Positions 8,648-17,044 of a DNA stretch of 51,522 nucleotides are shown piece by piece; the stretch's first letter is position 1, and each line of letters begins with the position of its first letter. Under the pieces are notes generated by a model. The model had not been told where the DNA came from and did no database searches. It worked only from the letters and a program-made list of their open reading frames with translations. Source of the DNA: Blautia sp. (GTDB lineage Bacteria; Bacillota; Clostridia; Lachnospirales; Lachnospiraceae); NCBI GenBank assembly GCA_017515325.1, contig JAFWGA010000004.1, positions 1 through 51,522 on the forward strand, in the 5' to 3' direction. A program made the translations under genes and the position numbers.

Positions 8648-10195
8648 ATGAGAAGCAGACTGGCAAGCCTCTTCTATGAAAACGCTCAGGCCTTGCCTGA
8701 TAAAGAAGCCATATGGTGCGACGGCCAATCTGTCACGTATCGGGAAATGGCAAACCTGGTCAGCAGGTATTCCAACCTTCTGCTGAGCCTGGGAGCTGCC
8801 TATGGTGATCATATCGCCATTCCCATGAATAACAGTATTGAATCAGCGGCGCTTTTCTTTTCGGCTGCCGATCTTGGTGTATGTGTTGTTCCGCTCAATC
8901 CTTCTCTTCCGCTGGAGGCGATCCGGGCAGCCATGACTGCAGGAGATGTGAAACATGTCATCGCGAGAAAGGCCTTCTTTTCCGAATGCGATAAAAGCGG
9001 CGGCCTGGATATCCCCGGCTTTGCCATCTGTCTGGATCAGGATTACCCCAACACCTTTCCGTTTTCAAAGCTTTCTGAGATGCCTGCCCAAAGGCCGGAA
9101 CTCGATTATGATATTACAGGAAGCGAAAGTCTGATCCTGACAATGACCTCCGGCTCTACCGGTACACCCAAACCCATCGATATCAGCCAGGATAATAAAT
9201 ATGACCGCTGCGCCGCACATATCCGGGTTTACCGACTGACCCGGCAGGACCGGATCATCGCTGCCACACCCCTTTATCATACCTTAGCCGAGCGGCTGGT
9301 TATCCTGCCTCTGATCCTCGGAGCCAGTTCTGTCCTGCTGCCCCGTTTCACACCGGCCATCTGGCTGAAATGCGTGGCAGAACAAAAGCCTACCTTCACC
9401 ATTGCCGTTTCTGCCCAGCTGGCCCAGATCCTGGAGCTGCTCAAAAAACCTGACGCGCCCTCCATCACCAGCTTCCGCACCATAGTTTCCTCCTCAGCTC
9501 TTTTGGAGGCATCTGTCAAGTATGAGCTGATCGAGCTCTTACAATGTGAGTTCCATGAGATGTATGGAGCCTCAGAGGTTTCCACCGTAACGGATATCTG
9601 TTTCCAGGAAGCCAGGGATAAACAGAATTCTGTCGGCAAACCCTTTGATGAGGCGAAAATCAAGATCCTGAGGGACGAATCCGAATCTGATTTTGATACG
9701 GAATGCGCGCCAGGTGAGATCGGGGAAATCGCCGTCAGGACAAAGCTTCTGTGCAAGGGCTACTACAGACAGGAAGCCATGATGAAGGCAGCCATGTTCC
9801 ATGACTATTTCCGCACCGGAGACCTTGGATATATGGATCAGGACGGCTATCTGTATTTCTCCGGACGCAAGAAGGAGCTGATCATCACCGGTGCCGTCAA
9901 TGTCTATCCCCATGATATCGACACGGTCATCGCACGGCTTCCCGAGGTCGAAGAATGTGCCGCCTTCTCCTATCCGGACGACAGACTGGGTGAGGTGGTG
10001 GCTCTGGCCATTGTCCCGAAGGAGGATCATGAAATCAACCTCAGAGCCCTGCGGACCTACTGTGCCAGGAATCTTGCGGATTTCCAGCAGCCGCATAAAA
10101 TATTCCTCGTTGACAGACTGCCCAGAAATACCATGGGCAAGCTGCAGCGAACAGCAATTTTGAGCTATTTACGTGAGGCAGGACTTGACGGCTAA
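8648..10195 (+). CDS. Acyl-CoA synthetase / acyl-AMP ligase
   Basis: A 515-residue ANL-superfamily adenylating enzyme. The phosphate-binding loop TSGSTGTPKP is at about 167-176, the hinge region follows FRTGDLGYMDQDGYL, and the C-terminal catalytic lysine is Lys498 in PRNTMGKLQR. It activates a carboxylic acid with ATP and passes it to CoA or, given the carrier protein gene 21 bases downstream, to ACP. The substrate cannot be read from sequence. The start follows GGGGGAATAAAAGC. The 100-base gap upstream contains only a short imperfect inverted repeat. Confidence 0.87.
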   Translation: MRSRLASLFYENAQALPDKEAIWCDGQSVTYREMANLVSRYSNLLLSLGAAYGDHIAIPMNNSIESAALFFSAADLGVCVVPLNPSLPLEAIRAAMTAGDVKHVIARKAFFSECDKSGGLDIPGFAICLDQDYPNTFPFSKLSEMPAQRPELDYDITGSESLILTMTSGSTGTPKPIDISQDNKYDRCAAHIRVYRLTRQDRIIAATPLYHTLAERLVILPLILGASSVLLPRFTPAIWLKCVAEQKPTFTIAVSAQLAQILELLKKPDAPSITSFRTIVSSSALLEASVKYELIELLQCEFHEMYGASEVSTVTDICFQEARDKQNSVGKPFDEAKIKILRDESESDFDTECAPGEIGEIAVRTKLLCKGYYRQEAMMKAAMFHDYFRTGDLGYMDQDGYLYFSGRKKELIITGAVNVYPHDIDTVIARLPEVEECAAFSYPDDRLGEVVALAIVPKEDHEINLRALRTYCARNLADFQQPHKIFLVDRLPRNTMGKLQRTAILSYLREAGLDG

Positions 10196-10216
10196 GCCTG
10201 CCAGAAGAGGTACGCC

Positions 10217-10465
10217 ATGAAGGAAAACGTAAAAGAATTTATCATCGATTACATCCAGCGCGAGTACACGATCCCCGGTGATATCGACATCCTCACTCTG
10301 AACTTCGTTGAAGAAGGATATGTTGATTCCCTGGGGTTGATCCAGTTTGTCTATACCCTGGAAGACGAATTCAATATCTCCTTTTCCGAGAACGAGCTGA
10401 AAAGTCCTGACATCAAAATCGTCGGTAACCTGATCCGCCTCGTTGAGGCTAAGATGGAGGCCTGA
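10217..10465 (+). CDS. Acyl carrier protein
   Basis: An 82-residue acidic carrier protein. Ser38 in the motif VDSLGL is the expected phosphopantetheine attachment site. It is preceded by AGAGG and lies directly after the acyl-AMP ligase and six bases before the aldolase gene. It is a discrete extra ACP, probably the partner of the ligase and of the FabD and KAS III proteins encoded on the opposite strand. Its predicted role is to carry the acyl group that is later placed on a sugar. Confidence 0.92.
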   Translation: MKENVKEFIIDYIQREYTIPGDIDILTLNFVEEGYVDSLGLIQFVYTLEDEFNISFSENELKSPDIKIVGNLIRLVEAKMEA

Positions 10466-10470
10466 GGGCA

Positions 10471-11418
10471 ATGAACGTAGATGGATTAAAGATAGTAGAC
10501 GCGACCTTGCGGGACGGTGGTCTGGTCAACGATTTTGCCTTTGACGACAGCTTCGTGAAAGCCCTGTATCAGGCCAACCTCGCAGCAGGTGTGGACTATA
10601 TGGAGTTTGGATACAGGGCAAGCAGGAGGCAGTTCGACCCCTGTGCCTTCGGAAAATGGAAATTCACCAGCGATCAGGATGTCTGGGAGGCCATCGGGGA
10701 AAAGGATCCCCGCATGAAGCTATCCATTATGGTGGACGTCGGGAGAACGGATTTCCGGGAGGATATTGCTCCCAGAAAAGACAGTCCCATCGATCTCTTT
10801 CGTGTGGCGACCTACATGGAAACAATGCCGGAAGCGATCGAGATGATCAATTATATCAGTTCTCTGGGATATGAAACGACCTGCAACATAATGGCGATAT
10901 CCAAATGCACGGATGAACAGATCGCCAAGGCTCTGTATTCTCTTGCCGCAACTCCTGCCCTGGCCATTTACGTTGTCGACAGCTACGGGGCGCTGTACCC
11001 GAAGCAGGCCAGAAAGCTGACCCGCCTTTATCACAATATCCTGGCTCCTGTCGGCAAAGAGGTGGGCATGCACGCTCACAACAATCAGCAGTGTGCCTTT
11101 GCCAACACCATAGAGGCCAGAGACTGCGGCGCAAAATGGCTCGACGGCACTGCCTTCGGTATGGGCAGGGGAGCAGGCAACTGCCATCTGGAAGCCCTTT
11201 TAGGCTGCCTGAACGGAAAAAAATACCACATCGAGCCTCTCCTCAGGCTGATTCAGGAACAGATGCTGCCGATGAAGGAAGCCGGCATTGTGTGGGGCTA
11301 CAACACCTCGTATCTGCTCACCGGACTGGCAAACCAGCATCCCAGGATGGCTATCGCGGCGACAAAGGAGAAGGACTATGAATATGTCGAGCAGTTCAAA
11401 GTCCTGTCCTATCAATAG
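10471..11418 (+). CDS. DRE-TIM metallolyase-like aldolase
   Basis: A 315-residue TIM-barrel protein of the HMG-CoA lyase / 4-hydroxy-2-oxovalerate aldolase type. DATLRDGG near the N-terminus supplies the DRE-like metal-binding Asp. MHAHNN supplies the metal-binding HxH, and GTAFGMGRGAGN is the conserved glycine-rich loop. Members of this type occur in surface polysaccharide loci, where their reaction is usually unassigned. Here it follows the acyl carrier protein and may make or cleave a hydroxy-oxo acid that feeds the acyl ligase. The start follows GAGGGCA. The fold is confident; the substrate is unknown. Confidence 0.82.
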   Translation: MNVDGLKIVDATLRDGGLVNDFAFDDSFVKALYQANLAAGVDYMEFGYRASRRQFDPCAFGKWKFTSDQDVWEAIGEKDPRMKLSIMVDVGRTDFREDIAPRKDSPIDLFRVATYMETMPEAIEMINYISSLGYETTCNIMAISKCTDEQIAKALYSLAATPALAIYVVDSYGALYPKQARKLTRLYHNILAPVGKEVGMHAHNNQQCAFANTIEARDCGAKWLDGTAFGMGRGAGNCHLEALLGCLNGKKYHIEPLLRLIQEQMLPMKEAGIVWGYNTSYLLTGLANQHPRMAIAATKEKDYEYVEQFKVLSYQ

Positions 11419-11433
11419 GATTAGGGGAATACT

Positions 11434-12609
11434 ATGACAGACAGAGTAACGGTAGGCGTCATCGGCGCCGGCCGAGCGTTAGAGCTCCATGCTTTCGGAT
11501 ACAAACGATCCAATATCCCGGTCCGGCTTAAAACCGTTATGGCAAGACGGCCGGAACAGATCCGCATGGCGGTAGAGCGGTATGGCTTTGAAAAAGGGAC
11601 TGTCGACATCAACGATATTCTGATGGATCCGGAGATCGATGTGGTAGACATCTGCACGCCTCCCTATGTACACAAGGAGGAAATCATCCTGGCCATGCGT
11701 GCCGGCAAGCATGTGATCTGCGAAAAACCCTTGATCGGTTATTTCGGCCGGCCGACAGACCCGGAGCCCATAGGGGAGAAGGTCTCAAAAAAGTATATGT
11801 ATGAATGCCTGCTTGAGGAGCTGGATCTTCTGCGAAGGGTCAGAGCCGAGACAGGCAGGCGCTTTATGTACGCGGAAAATTTCGTATATGCCCCTGCTGT
11901 CTTAAAAGCCGGCGAGATCATCCGGGCCAGAAAAAGCCGTATCCTCTATATGAAGGGGGAAGAAAGCCTGAAGGGGTCCAGCTCTGCCGTGGCCGGGGAA
12001 TGGAATAAAACCGGCGGCGGTATCTTCATGCGAAACGGCGTCCATCCGCTTGGCGCCATTCTCTATCTGAAGGAACAGGAATCCCTTTCCCAGGGACATA
12101 ATGTGACCGTAAAAAGCGTCATCGGTGATATGGGCTACGCCACAAAGCGTCTGTCGGAATATGAGCATCGGCATATCGCGGCGCAGCCCCACGATGTAGA
12201 GGATGCCGGCACGGCAGTCCTTACCTTTACAGACGGGAGCAAGGCTGTCGTCATCTCCACAGACAATCTTCTGGGCGGCAGCAAAAACTATGTGGAGATC
12301 TATGCCAATGACGCGGCAATCAACTGTCGTCTTACCATGAACGATGCCATGGAGACCTACATGGTGGACGCAGACGGTATGGAGGGGGTCTATCTCTCCG
12401 AAATGCTCCCCATCGTGACAGGCTGGAACAAGCCCTTTGTCGCAGATGAAATGCTCCGCGGCTATTGCAATGAGATCGTTGATTTTATGGGAGCTGTCCT
12501 GGAGGATCGGGAGCCGGAGGGCTGCTTCGATCTGGCCGCCCAGGTCATGAAGGTTGTCTATGCTGCCTACTACTCTGACGAAGCAGGCAGACGGATTGAC
12601 CTGGTCTAG
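11434..12609 (+). CDS. Gfo/Idh/MocA-family oxidoreductase
   Basis: A 391-residue NAD(P)-dependent oxidoreductase. The N-terminal Rossmann motif is GVIGAGRALELH, the nicotinamide-side catalytic motif is CEKPL, and GVHPLGA in the C-terminal domain supplies a conserved histidine. Members in polysaccharide loci oxidise or reduce nucleotide sugars, for example at C3 before amination. No aminotransferase is encoded in the window, so a C3-amino sugar would need an enzyme from elsewhere. The start follows AGGGGAATACT, 15 bases after the aldolase stop. The substrate cannot be assigned. Confidence 0.83.
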   Translation: MTDRVTVGVIGAGRALELHAFGYKRSNIPVRLKTVMARRPEQIRMAVERYGFEKGTVDINDILMDPEIDVVDICTPPYVHKEEIILAMRAGKHVICEKPLIGYFGRPTDPEPIGEKVSKKYMYECLLEELDLLRRVRAETGRRFMYAENFVYAPAVLKAGEIIRARKSRILYMKGEESLKGSSSAVAGEWNKTGGGIFMRNGVHPLGAILYLKEQESLSQGHNVTVKSVIGDMGYATKRLSEYEHRHIAAQPHDVEDAGTAVLTFTDGSKAVVISTDNLLGGSKNYVEIYANDAAINCRLTMNDAMETYMVDADGMEGVYLSEMLPIVTGWNKPFVADEMLRGYCNEIVDFMGAVLEDREPEGCFDLAAQVMKVVYAAYYSDEAGRRIDLV

Positions 12610-12618
12610 GGGGGAAAC

Positions 12619-13695
12619 ATGAGAATATTGGTGCATGGCCTTGCCGGCTATGTCAAGGGCGGAATAGAAACCTTTGTTCTGGGCATGGCGGAAGGCATGT
12701 CGGACGAGATCGTATTTGATTATGTGATAGAAAAAGACGGACCGGAAGCAGAGATGCCGGGCAAGGGGGATACCCTGACAATAGAGCCCAAAAGGCATAT
12801 GCTCTCAAACCTGGTATCCTGGTCTAAGCTGCTCGCCAGACGAAAAGACATAGATTCCGCCGTCTATTTCAACTGGTATTCCATGGCCTGGCTTTTTCCG
12901 GCCATCATCGCCCGTATCAAGGGCTACCGTGTCATCATTCATGCCCACAATAACAATCTTCACAATTGCGGTTTTCTTCAGCGTACCCTTCACGCGGTAA
13001 ACCGTCAATGGCAGAAATATCTGAAGATCACCAGGCTGACAAACTCTGAGCTCTCGGCCGCCTTTTTTTTCGGGAATAAACCGGCTGATCTGATTTACAA
13101 TGCCATTGACCCTGACAGGTTCTCCTTTGACGATGAAGTCAGGAATAGAATCCGCCAAGAGCTCGGCCTGGAAAACAGACGTGTTTATGGCTTTGCCGGG
13201 CGTATCGCCTATCAGAAAAACCCCTTGTTTTTGATGGAGATTTTCCGGGAGATCAAAAAGAGGGACGAAAAGGCATCTTTTCTCGTCTGCGGCGACGGGG
13301 ATCTGATGGAGGAAGTTCAGAATAAGGCAAAGCAGTCAGGTCTTGACGTAATCTTTACCGGCTCTGTCCCCCATGTCCAGGATTACTATCAGGCCATGGA
13401 CGTGTTTATTCTGCCCTCCCGGTTCGAAGGACTGGGAATCGTCCTGATCGAAGCTCAATGCTGCGGCCTGCCCTGTATTGCCTCCGCCGGAGTGATACCG
13501 GCACAAGCCAGGGCAACAAAACTGCTGGAATTTCTTCCCCTGAGAGATAACCCCGAGGAATGGGCGCAGAAAGCTGTCGATCTGCAAAGCCATGACAGAA
13601 AGAAATACGCGGATGTGATCAGGGCCTCCCGCTATAATATCCACACAGAAGCGCAGGTACTCAAGACAATACTATGCCAGACGTCAGTCTGCTGA
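12619..13695 (+). CDS. GT4-type glycosyltransferase
   Basis: A 358-residue GT-B fold glycosyltransferase. The C-terminal nucleotide-sugar binding half has GFAGRIAYQKNP, CGDGDLMEEV and the retaining-enzyme E-x7-E motif in FEGLGIVLIEAQ. The N-terminal half begins HGLAGYVKGGIETF, typical of the family. It probably adds one sugar to the lipid-linked oligosaccharide at the inner membrane face. The start follows AGGGGGGAAAC. It is the only classical glycosyltransferase in the rightward set, so the repeat unit is either very short or completed by enzymes encoded elsewhere. Confidence 0.9.
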   Translation: MRILVHGLAGYVKGGIETFVLGMAEGMSDEIVFDYVIEKDGPEAEMPGKGDTLTIEPKRHMLSNLVSWSKLLARRKDIDSAVYFNWYSMAWLFPAIIARIKGYRVIIHAHNNNLHNCGFLQRTLHAVNRQWQKYLKITRLTNSELSAAFFFGNKPADLIYNAIDPDRFSFDDEVRNRIRQELGLENRRVYGFAGRIAYQKNPLFLMEIFREIKKRDEKASFLVCGDGDLMEEVQNKAKQSGLDVIFTGSVPHVQDYYQAMDVFILPSRFEGLGIVLIEAQCCGLPCIASAGVIPAQARATKLLEFLPLRDNPEEWAQKAVDLQSHDRKKYADVIRASRYNIHTEAQVLKTILCQTSVC

Positions 13696-13727
13696 CAGAT
13701 CAGACTCAGGGAAGGAAGACAGGACAA

Positions 13728-14936
13728 ATGAGAGATCAACGGGTTGTTTTTATTTCTTCAATGATCGCCTTACTGCCCATTACGGCTTTTCTCCGTTTTC
13801 CCATCGTCAGCATGGGCCTGGGAATGGTGGGATTGATCGTCCTGGTTCCCTGGCTTTTCCGGATCAACCAGGGAAGAGTGCCTTACGATACCCTGGGAAA
13901 GCTCTCCGGCGTGATCCTCTTCTGTTTCTACAGTATGACAAGGTCAACCGGAAATATGACGAATCTGATTGGTTTTGGACTTCTGATGATATGGATCGCA
14001 GGAACCTATGACAAATGGATCGATGCTTCTCTGATCTTAAAAATCATGACCTATGTAGCCCTTGCGGCAAGCATCATCGTCATGCTGCAGACAATATGTC
14101 ATTACCTTTTCGGCTTTCACCTGATCGCAACAATCCCCTTCCTCATTAAGGAAAGCTCCAGAAAGCAATACGAGCTGGCTATCCTGACCGGCTATGATTT
14201 CGCTTCCCAGCTGTACCGGCCATGTGCTTTCTTTTTTGAGCCCTCCCACTTTGCCCAATACAGTATCGGAGCCCTTTTATGGTGTCTGTTAAAAGAGGAA
14301 GAAAAAAACCGGATCGGTAAGGCTGTCATGATTTCTGTCGGCATTGCCCTGTCTACCTCCGGTATGGGCATTGCTATGGTTGGGGGGGCATGGCTTGTCT
14401 ATGTCCTGCTGGGAAGCAACCTGCGGGACGTTTCGAATCTCATCAAAGCCGGCATATTGCTGGCAATTTTTGCCCTCGCCCTGCTGCTCCTCTGGCAGCT
14501 TCCCTTCTTCCGCAATGCCATAAACAGAGTAACCGGACGCGAGGGAGGTCTTACCGCTGTTCAGGGTCGTCTCTTCTGGTGGAATTATTACTTTTCTCAT
14601 CTTTCCCGTACGCAGCTGATTTTAGGATTGGGTTATGGGGCAGAGACCGGAAAGTATATGACCGGCTTTATGGAAATGCTGTATTGTACAGGATATGCCG
14701 GGCTGGCTTCTTTTTATTATATGCTATTGCACCGGATCCGGCAAAGAAGCATGTTCAGCATCATCTTTTCCTGCTTTTATGGTGTACTGGTAATCTTCTC
14801 CGGACTGACGACCATCATACATCTGGTCTTTTTCCTGACCATCATATTTGCGGAGGACAGCAGGATAGGGGAAGGTACTGACGATAGTAACATTGACCTG
14901 CAAAAGGCTGCCGACAATCGAAGGGCAATGACATGA
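13728..14936 (+). CDS. Wzy-like O-antigen/capsule polymerase
   Basis: A very hydrophobic protein of 402 residues with about ten membrane segments and a larger extracytoplasmic region near the middle. This is the usual layout of Wzy polymerases, which join lipid-linked repeat units outside the membrane. Sequence conservation in this family is low, so the call rests on topology and context. The start at 13728 follows AGGACAA and lies 32 bases after the GT4 stop. An upstream ATG at 13674 overlaps the GT4 gene and has no ribosome binding site. Its stop overlaps the next start by four bases (ATGA). No Wzx flippase gene is in the window. Confidence 0.75.
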   Translation: MRDQRVVFISSMIALLPITAFLRFPIVSMGLGMVGLIVLVPWLFRINQGRVPYDTLGKLSGVILFCFYSMTRSTGNMTNLIGFGLLMIWIAGTYDKWIDASLILKIMTYVALAASIIVMLQTICHYLFGFHLIATIPFLIKESSRKQYELAILTGYDFASQLYRPCAFFFEPSHFAQYSIGALLWCLLKEEEKNRIGKAVMISVGIALSTSGMGIAMVGGAWLVYVLLGSNLRDVSNLIKAGILLAIFALALLLLWQLPFFRNAINRVTGREGGLTAVQGRLFWWNYYFSHLSRTQLILGLGYGAETGKYMTGFMEMLYCTGYAGLASFYYMLLHRIRQRSMFSIIFSCFYGVLVIFSGLTTIIHLVFFLTIIFAEDSRIGEGTDDSNIDLQKAADNRRAMT

Positions 14937-15973
14937 TTATTGGGATTTGCGGATATGGATTTACCGGGACGGGTGCGGTTTTTTCCCTGCTGAAGGAATA
15001 CAGCAGAATAAGGTGCCTTCCCGGGAAACGGGATGATATCGAATTTACGATCTCCTATATGCCGGATGGATTAGAAGACCTTGAATATCACCTGTGCAGG
15101 AATTTCGTCAAGGGAATATCCAGTGACACTGCCATATATCGTTTTCAACTGCTCGTCAGAGATTTGGAACGAAGCCACAACCGGTTTACCCAAAACCGGT
15201 TTAAAAGGCTGTCCTATGACTATCTCGATTCTTTAATCCAGGTAAGGTGGCAAGGAATCCGGACCTTTGAGTATGACAGAAACAGGGCCGCTCTGATCCG
15301 ATACAGCAGGCTGCTCCGTTCCTATCTTTCTACCAGACTCAAAAGGTGCGGGTTTAATGCCGCCCTTTTTCCGTTTCATGAAAGATATCTTTCCGTAGAG
15401 CCAAAGGACTTTCAGCATAAAACAAAACAATATATGGCAAAGCTGCTGGGACCTATCCCACCTGGTGAAGCCCTTCTTCTCAACCAGCCTTTCTCGACAA
15501 ACAACCCTCAGCACAGCATGAGATTCTTTGAAGATCCCCGGTGCATCATTGTTGACCGGGATCCCAGAGACCTGTATATCATGGCTAAATATGTCTATGG
15601 TCCAAGTGCCATGTTTATTCCTACAGATTCCGTCGAGAATTTCATCACTTATTTTGTCAATGTCCGAAAGAGTCTCCAAACCCATGACAGCCGTATTCTT
15701 CCTGTACGCTTTGAAGATCTGGTCTTCTGCTATGAGGAAACGGTATCTTCCATAGAAGATTTCCTGGGCCTATCCCCGGATCAGCATCAGAACCGGAAAA
15801 GACATTTTCAGCCTGAAGACTCCATCCAAAACACAAATATCTTCGGAAAATATGCCCAGGAAGAAGCTGCCATCAAAAAGATAGAACAAGAACTGGCAGA
15901 ATGGCTCTACCCATTTCAGAAATCGGCAGGGTCCGGCGACGGAAAGAATCTGGCCAGATTTACCTTTATGTAA
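14933..15973 (+). CDS. Sulfotransferase-like protein
   Basis: A 346-residue soluble protein. It opens with a P-loop-like GYGFTGTGAVFSLL that resembles the PAPS 5'-phosphosulfate loop. IIVDRDPRD at about 205-213 resembles the 3'-phosphate-binding RDPRD motif of sulfotransferases, and VRFEDLV occurs at the position expected for the family. It would sulfate a sugar hydroxyl using PAPS. Because the match is by motifs only, a nucleotide-binding protein of another function is possible. Its ATG overlaps the polymerase stop (ATGA), so it is translationally coupled to it. An 84-base gap follows before the LicD gene. Confidence 0.65.
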   Translation: MIIGICGYGFTGTGAVFSLLKEYSRIRCLPGKRDDIEFTISYMPDGLEDLEYHLCRNFVKGISSDTAIYRFQLLVRDLERSHNRFTQNRFKRLSYDYLDSLIQVRWQGIRTFEYDRNRAALIRYSRLLRSYLSTRLKRCGFNAALFPFHERYLSVEPKDFQHKTKQYMAKLLGPIPPGEALLLNQPFSTNNPQHSMRFFEDPRCIIVDRDPRDLYIMAKYVYGPSAMFIPTDSVENFITYFVNVRKSLQTHDSRILPVRFEDLVFCYEETVSSIEDFLGLSPDQHQNRKRHFQPEDSIQNTNIFGKYAQEEAAIKKIEQELAEWLYPFQKSAGSGDGKNLARFTFM

Positions 15974-16057
15974 GACTCTTTCACGACTGCCAATCAGACA
16001 GGCATCGTTGATCTTTATAAAAGGTAACCCGAATATTTCTGAAAAGAGGTCAGGGAT

Positions 16058-16948
16058 ATGATCGATAATCTCAAAATGCTGCAGACGAAGGAACTGACCC
16101 TTTTGAAGGAGCTGCGACGGGTCTGCAATAAGAATGATATTCCCTTTTTTCTGGCATACGGCACTTTGCTGGGAGCTGTCCGCCATCAGGGCTTTATTCC
16201 CTGGGATGACGATATTGATGTCGCCATGAGCTACCCGGACTATGTCCGCTTCAGAGAAGTCTGCCGGACACAGCTGGGACCGGATTTCTTTCTTCAGACA
16301 GAAGAATCCGATCCGGAGGCTGGGTTGTCATTCTATAAACTCCGATTAAACCATACCACTCTCATCATTGATAGTCTGGCCGACCGGGATATCCATCATG
16401 GGATATCCATCGATATCTATCCCCTCTACCATGTCCCGGACAATCCTCTTCTGCGCTGGCTGCAGCTTGCGGCCAGCGCTCTTTATATGCTCTTTGCGGC
16501 TGGCCGTGCACCTTCCAGCCATGGAAAAAAGCTTTTCCTGGCAGGAAGGCTTCTCCTTGGCCTCTTCAGGGGTCGTTTCAGAGCAGCCGTCAAAAAAGGC
16601 TGCCACAATACTATGGCCGCCTTTGAACAAAGCCCCACCAAATACCGGGCTCTGCTGTTCGGCAACCTCGAAGTCTGCCGCAAGCGTTATCCTTCTGAGA
16701 TATTCTCCCAAACCTGTCAGCTTCTTTTTGAAGGAGAAAAGTATCCGGCCCCTATCGGCTATGACCGCTTTCTGCGCCTGCGCTACGGCAATTATATGAG
16801 TCCTCCTCCGGCCAGTCAACGGACGGAAAAGCTCAGCCATATTGTGAAATTTGATCCGGATCAGTCCTATCTGAAATATAAGGGTATCCTGTACTGCAGG
16901 GACCCTGGCAAGAATGATATTATGAAAAAGGAAAGGAGGCAGAGATGA
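16058..16948 (+). CDS. LicD-family phosphotransferase
   Basis: A 296-residue LicD-type nucleotidyltransferase-fold protein. The signature runs from AYGTLLGAVRHQGF through PWDDDIDVAM at about 33-57, with the Asp residues that bind metal. LicD proteins move phosphocholine or another phospho-substituent from a CDP- or nucleotide-linked donor to a glycan. No choline uptake or CDP-choline genes are in the window, so the donor is unknown. The start follows AAAGAGG. The stop codon lies inside the loop of the terminator hairpin at 16928-16967, so the end of the coding region and the terminator overlap. Confidence 0.88.
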   Translation: MIDNLKMLQTKELTLLKELRRVCNKNDIPFFLAYGTLLGAVRHQGFIPWDDDIDVAMSYPDYVRFREVCRTQLGPDFFLQTEESDPEAGLSFYKLRLNHTTLIIDSLADRDIHHGISIDIYPLYHVPDNPLLRWLQLAASALYMLFAAGRAPSSHGKKLFLAGRLLLGLFRGRFRAAVKKGCHNTMAAFEQSPTKYRALLFGNLEVCRKRYPSEIFSQTCQLLFEGEKYPAPIGYDRFLRLRYGNYMSPPPASQRTEKLSHIVKFDPDQSYLKYKGILYCRDPGKNDIMKKERRQR

Positions 16949-16972
16949 CTCTCTGCCTCCTTTCCTTTTTTT
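16928..16972. terminator. Bidirectional intrinsic terminator
   Basis: A perfect 17-bp stem (16928-16944 with 16951-16967) has a 6-base loop. It is followed by a T-run on the plus strand and flanked by an A-run on the other side, so it also works for the minus strand. It ends both the rightward glycan operon and the leftward giant-protein gene. Its left arm codes for the last residues of the LicD protein. Confidence 0.9.
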
Positions 16973-16975
16973 CTA

Positions 16976-17010
16976 TGATCTGCCGACCCGCAAATGCTGT
17001 CGGCAGATCA
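16976..17010 (-). other. Second hairpin downstream of the giant gene
   Basis: TGATCTGCCGAC (16976-16987) and GTCGGCAGATCA (16999-17010) form a perfect 12-bp stem with an 11-base loop. It lies between the stop of the giant gene and the bidirectional terminator. No T-run adjoins it, so it probably protects the 3' end of the long mRNA or assists termination. Confidence 0.7.
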
Positions 17011-17044
17011 GATTTGATTCATGCTTTCTGCCGGTCTATGCTGC

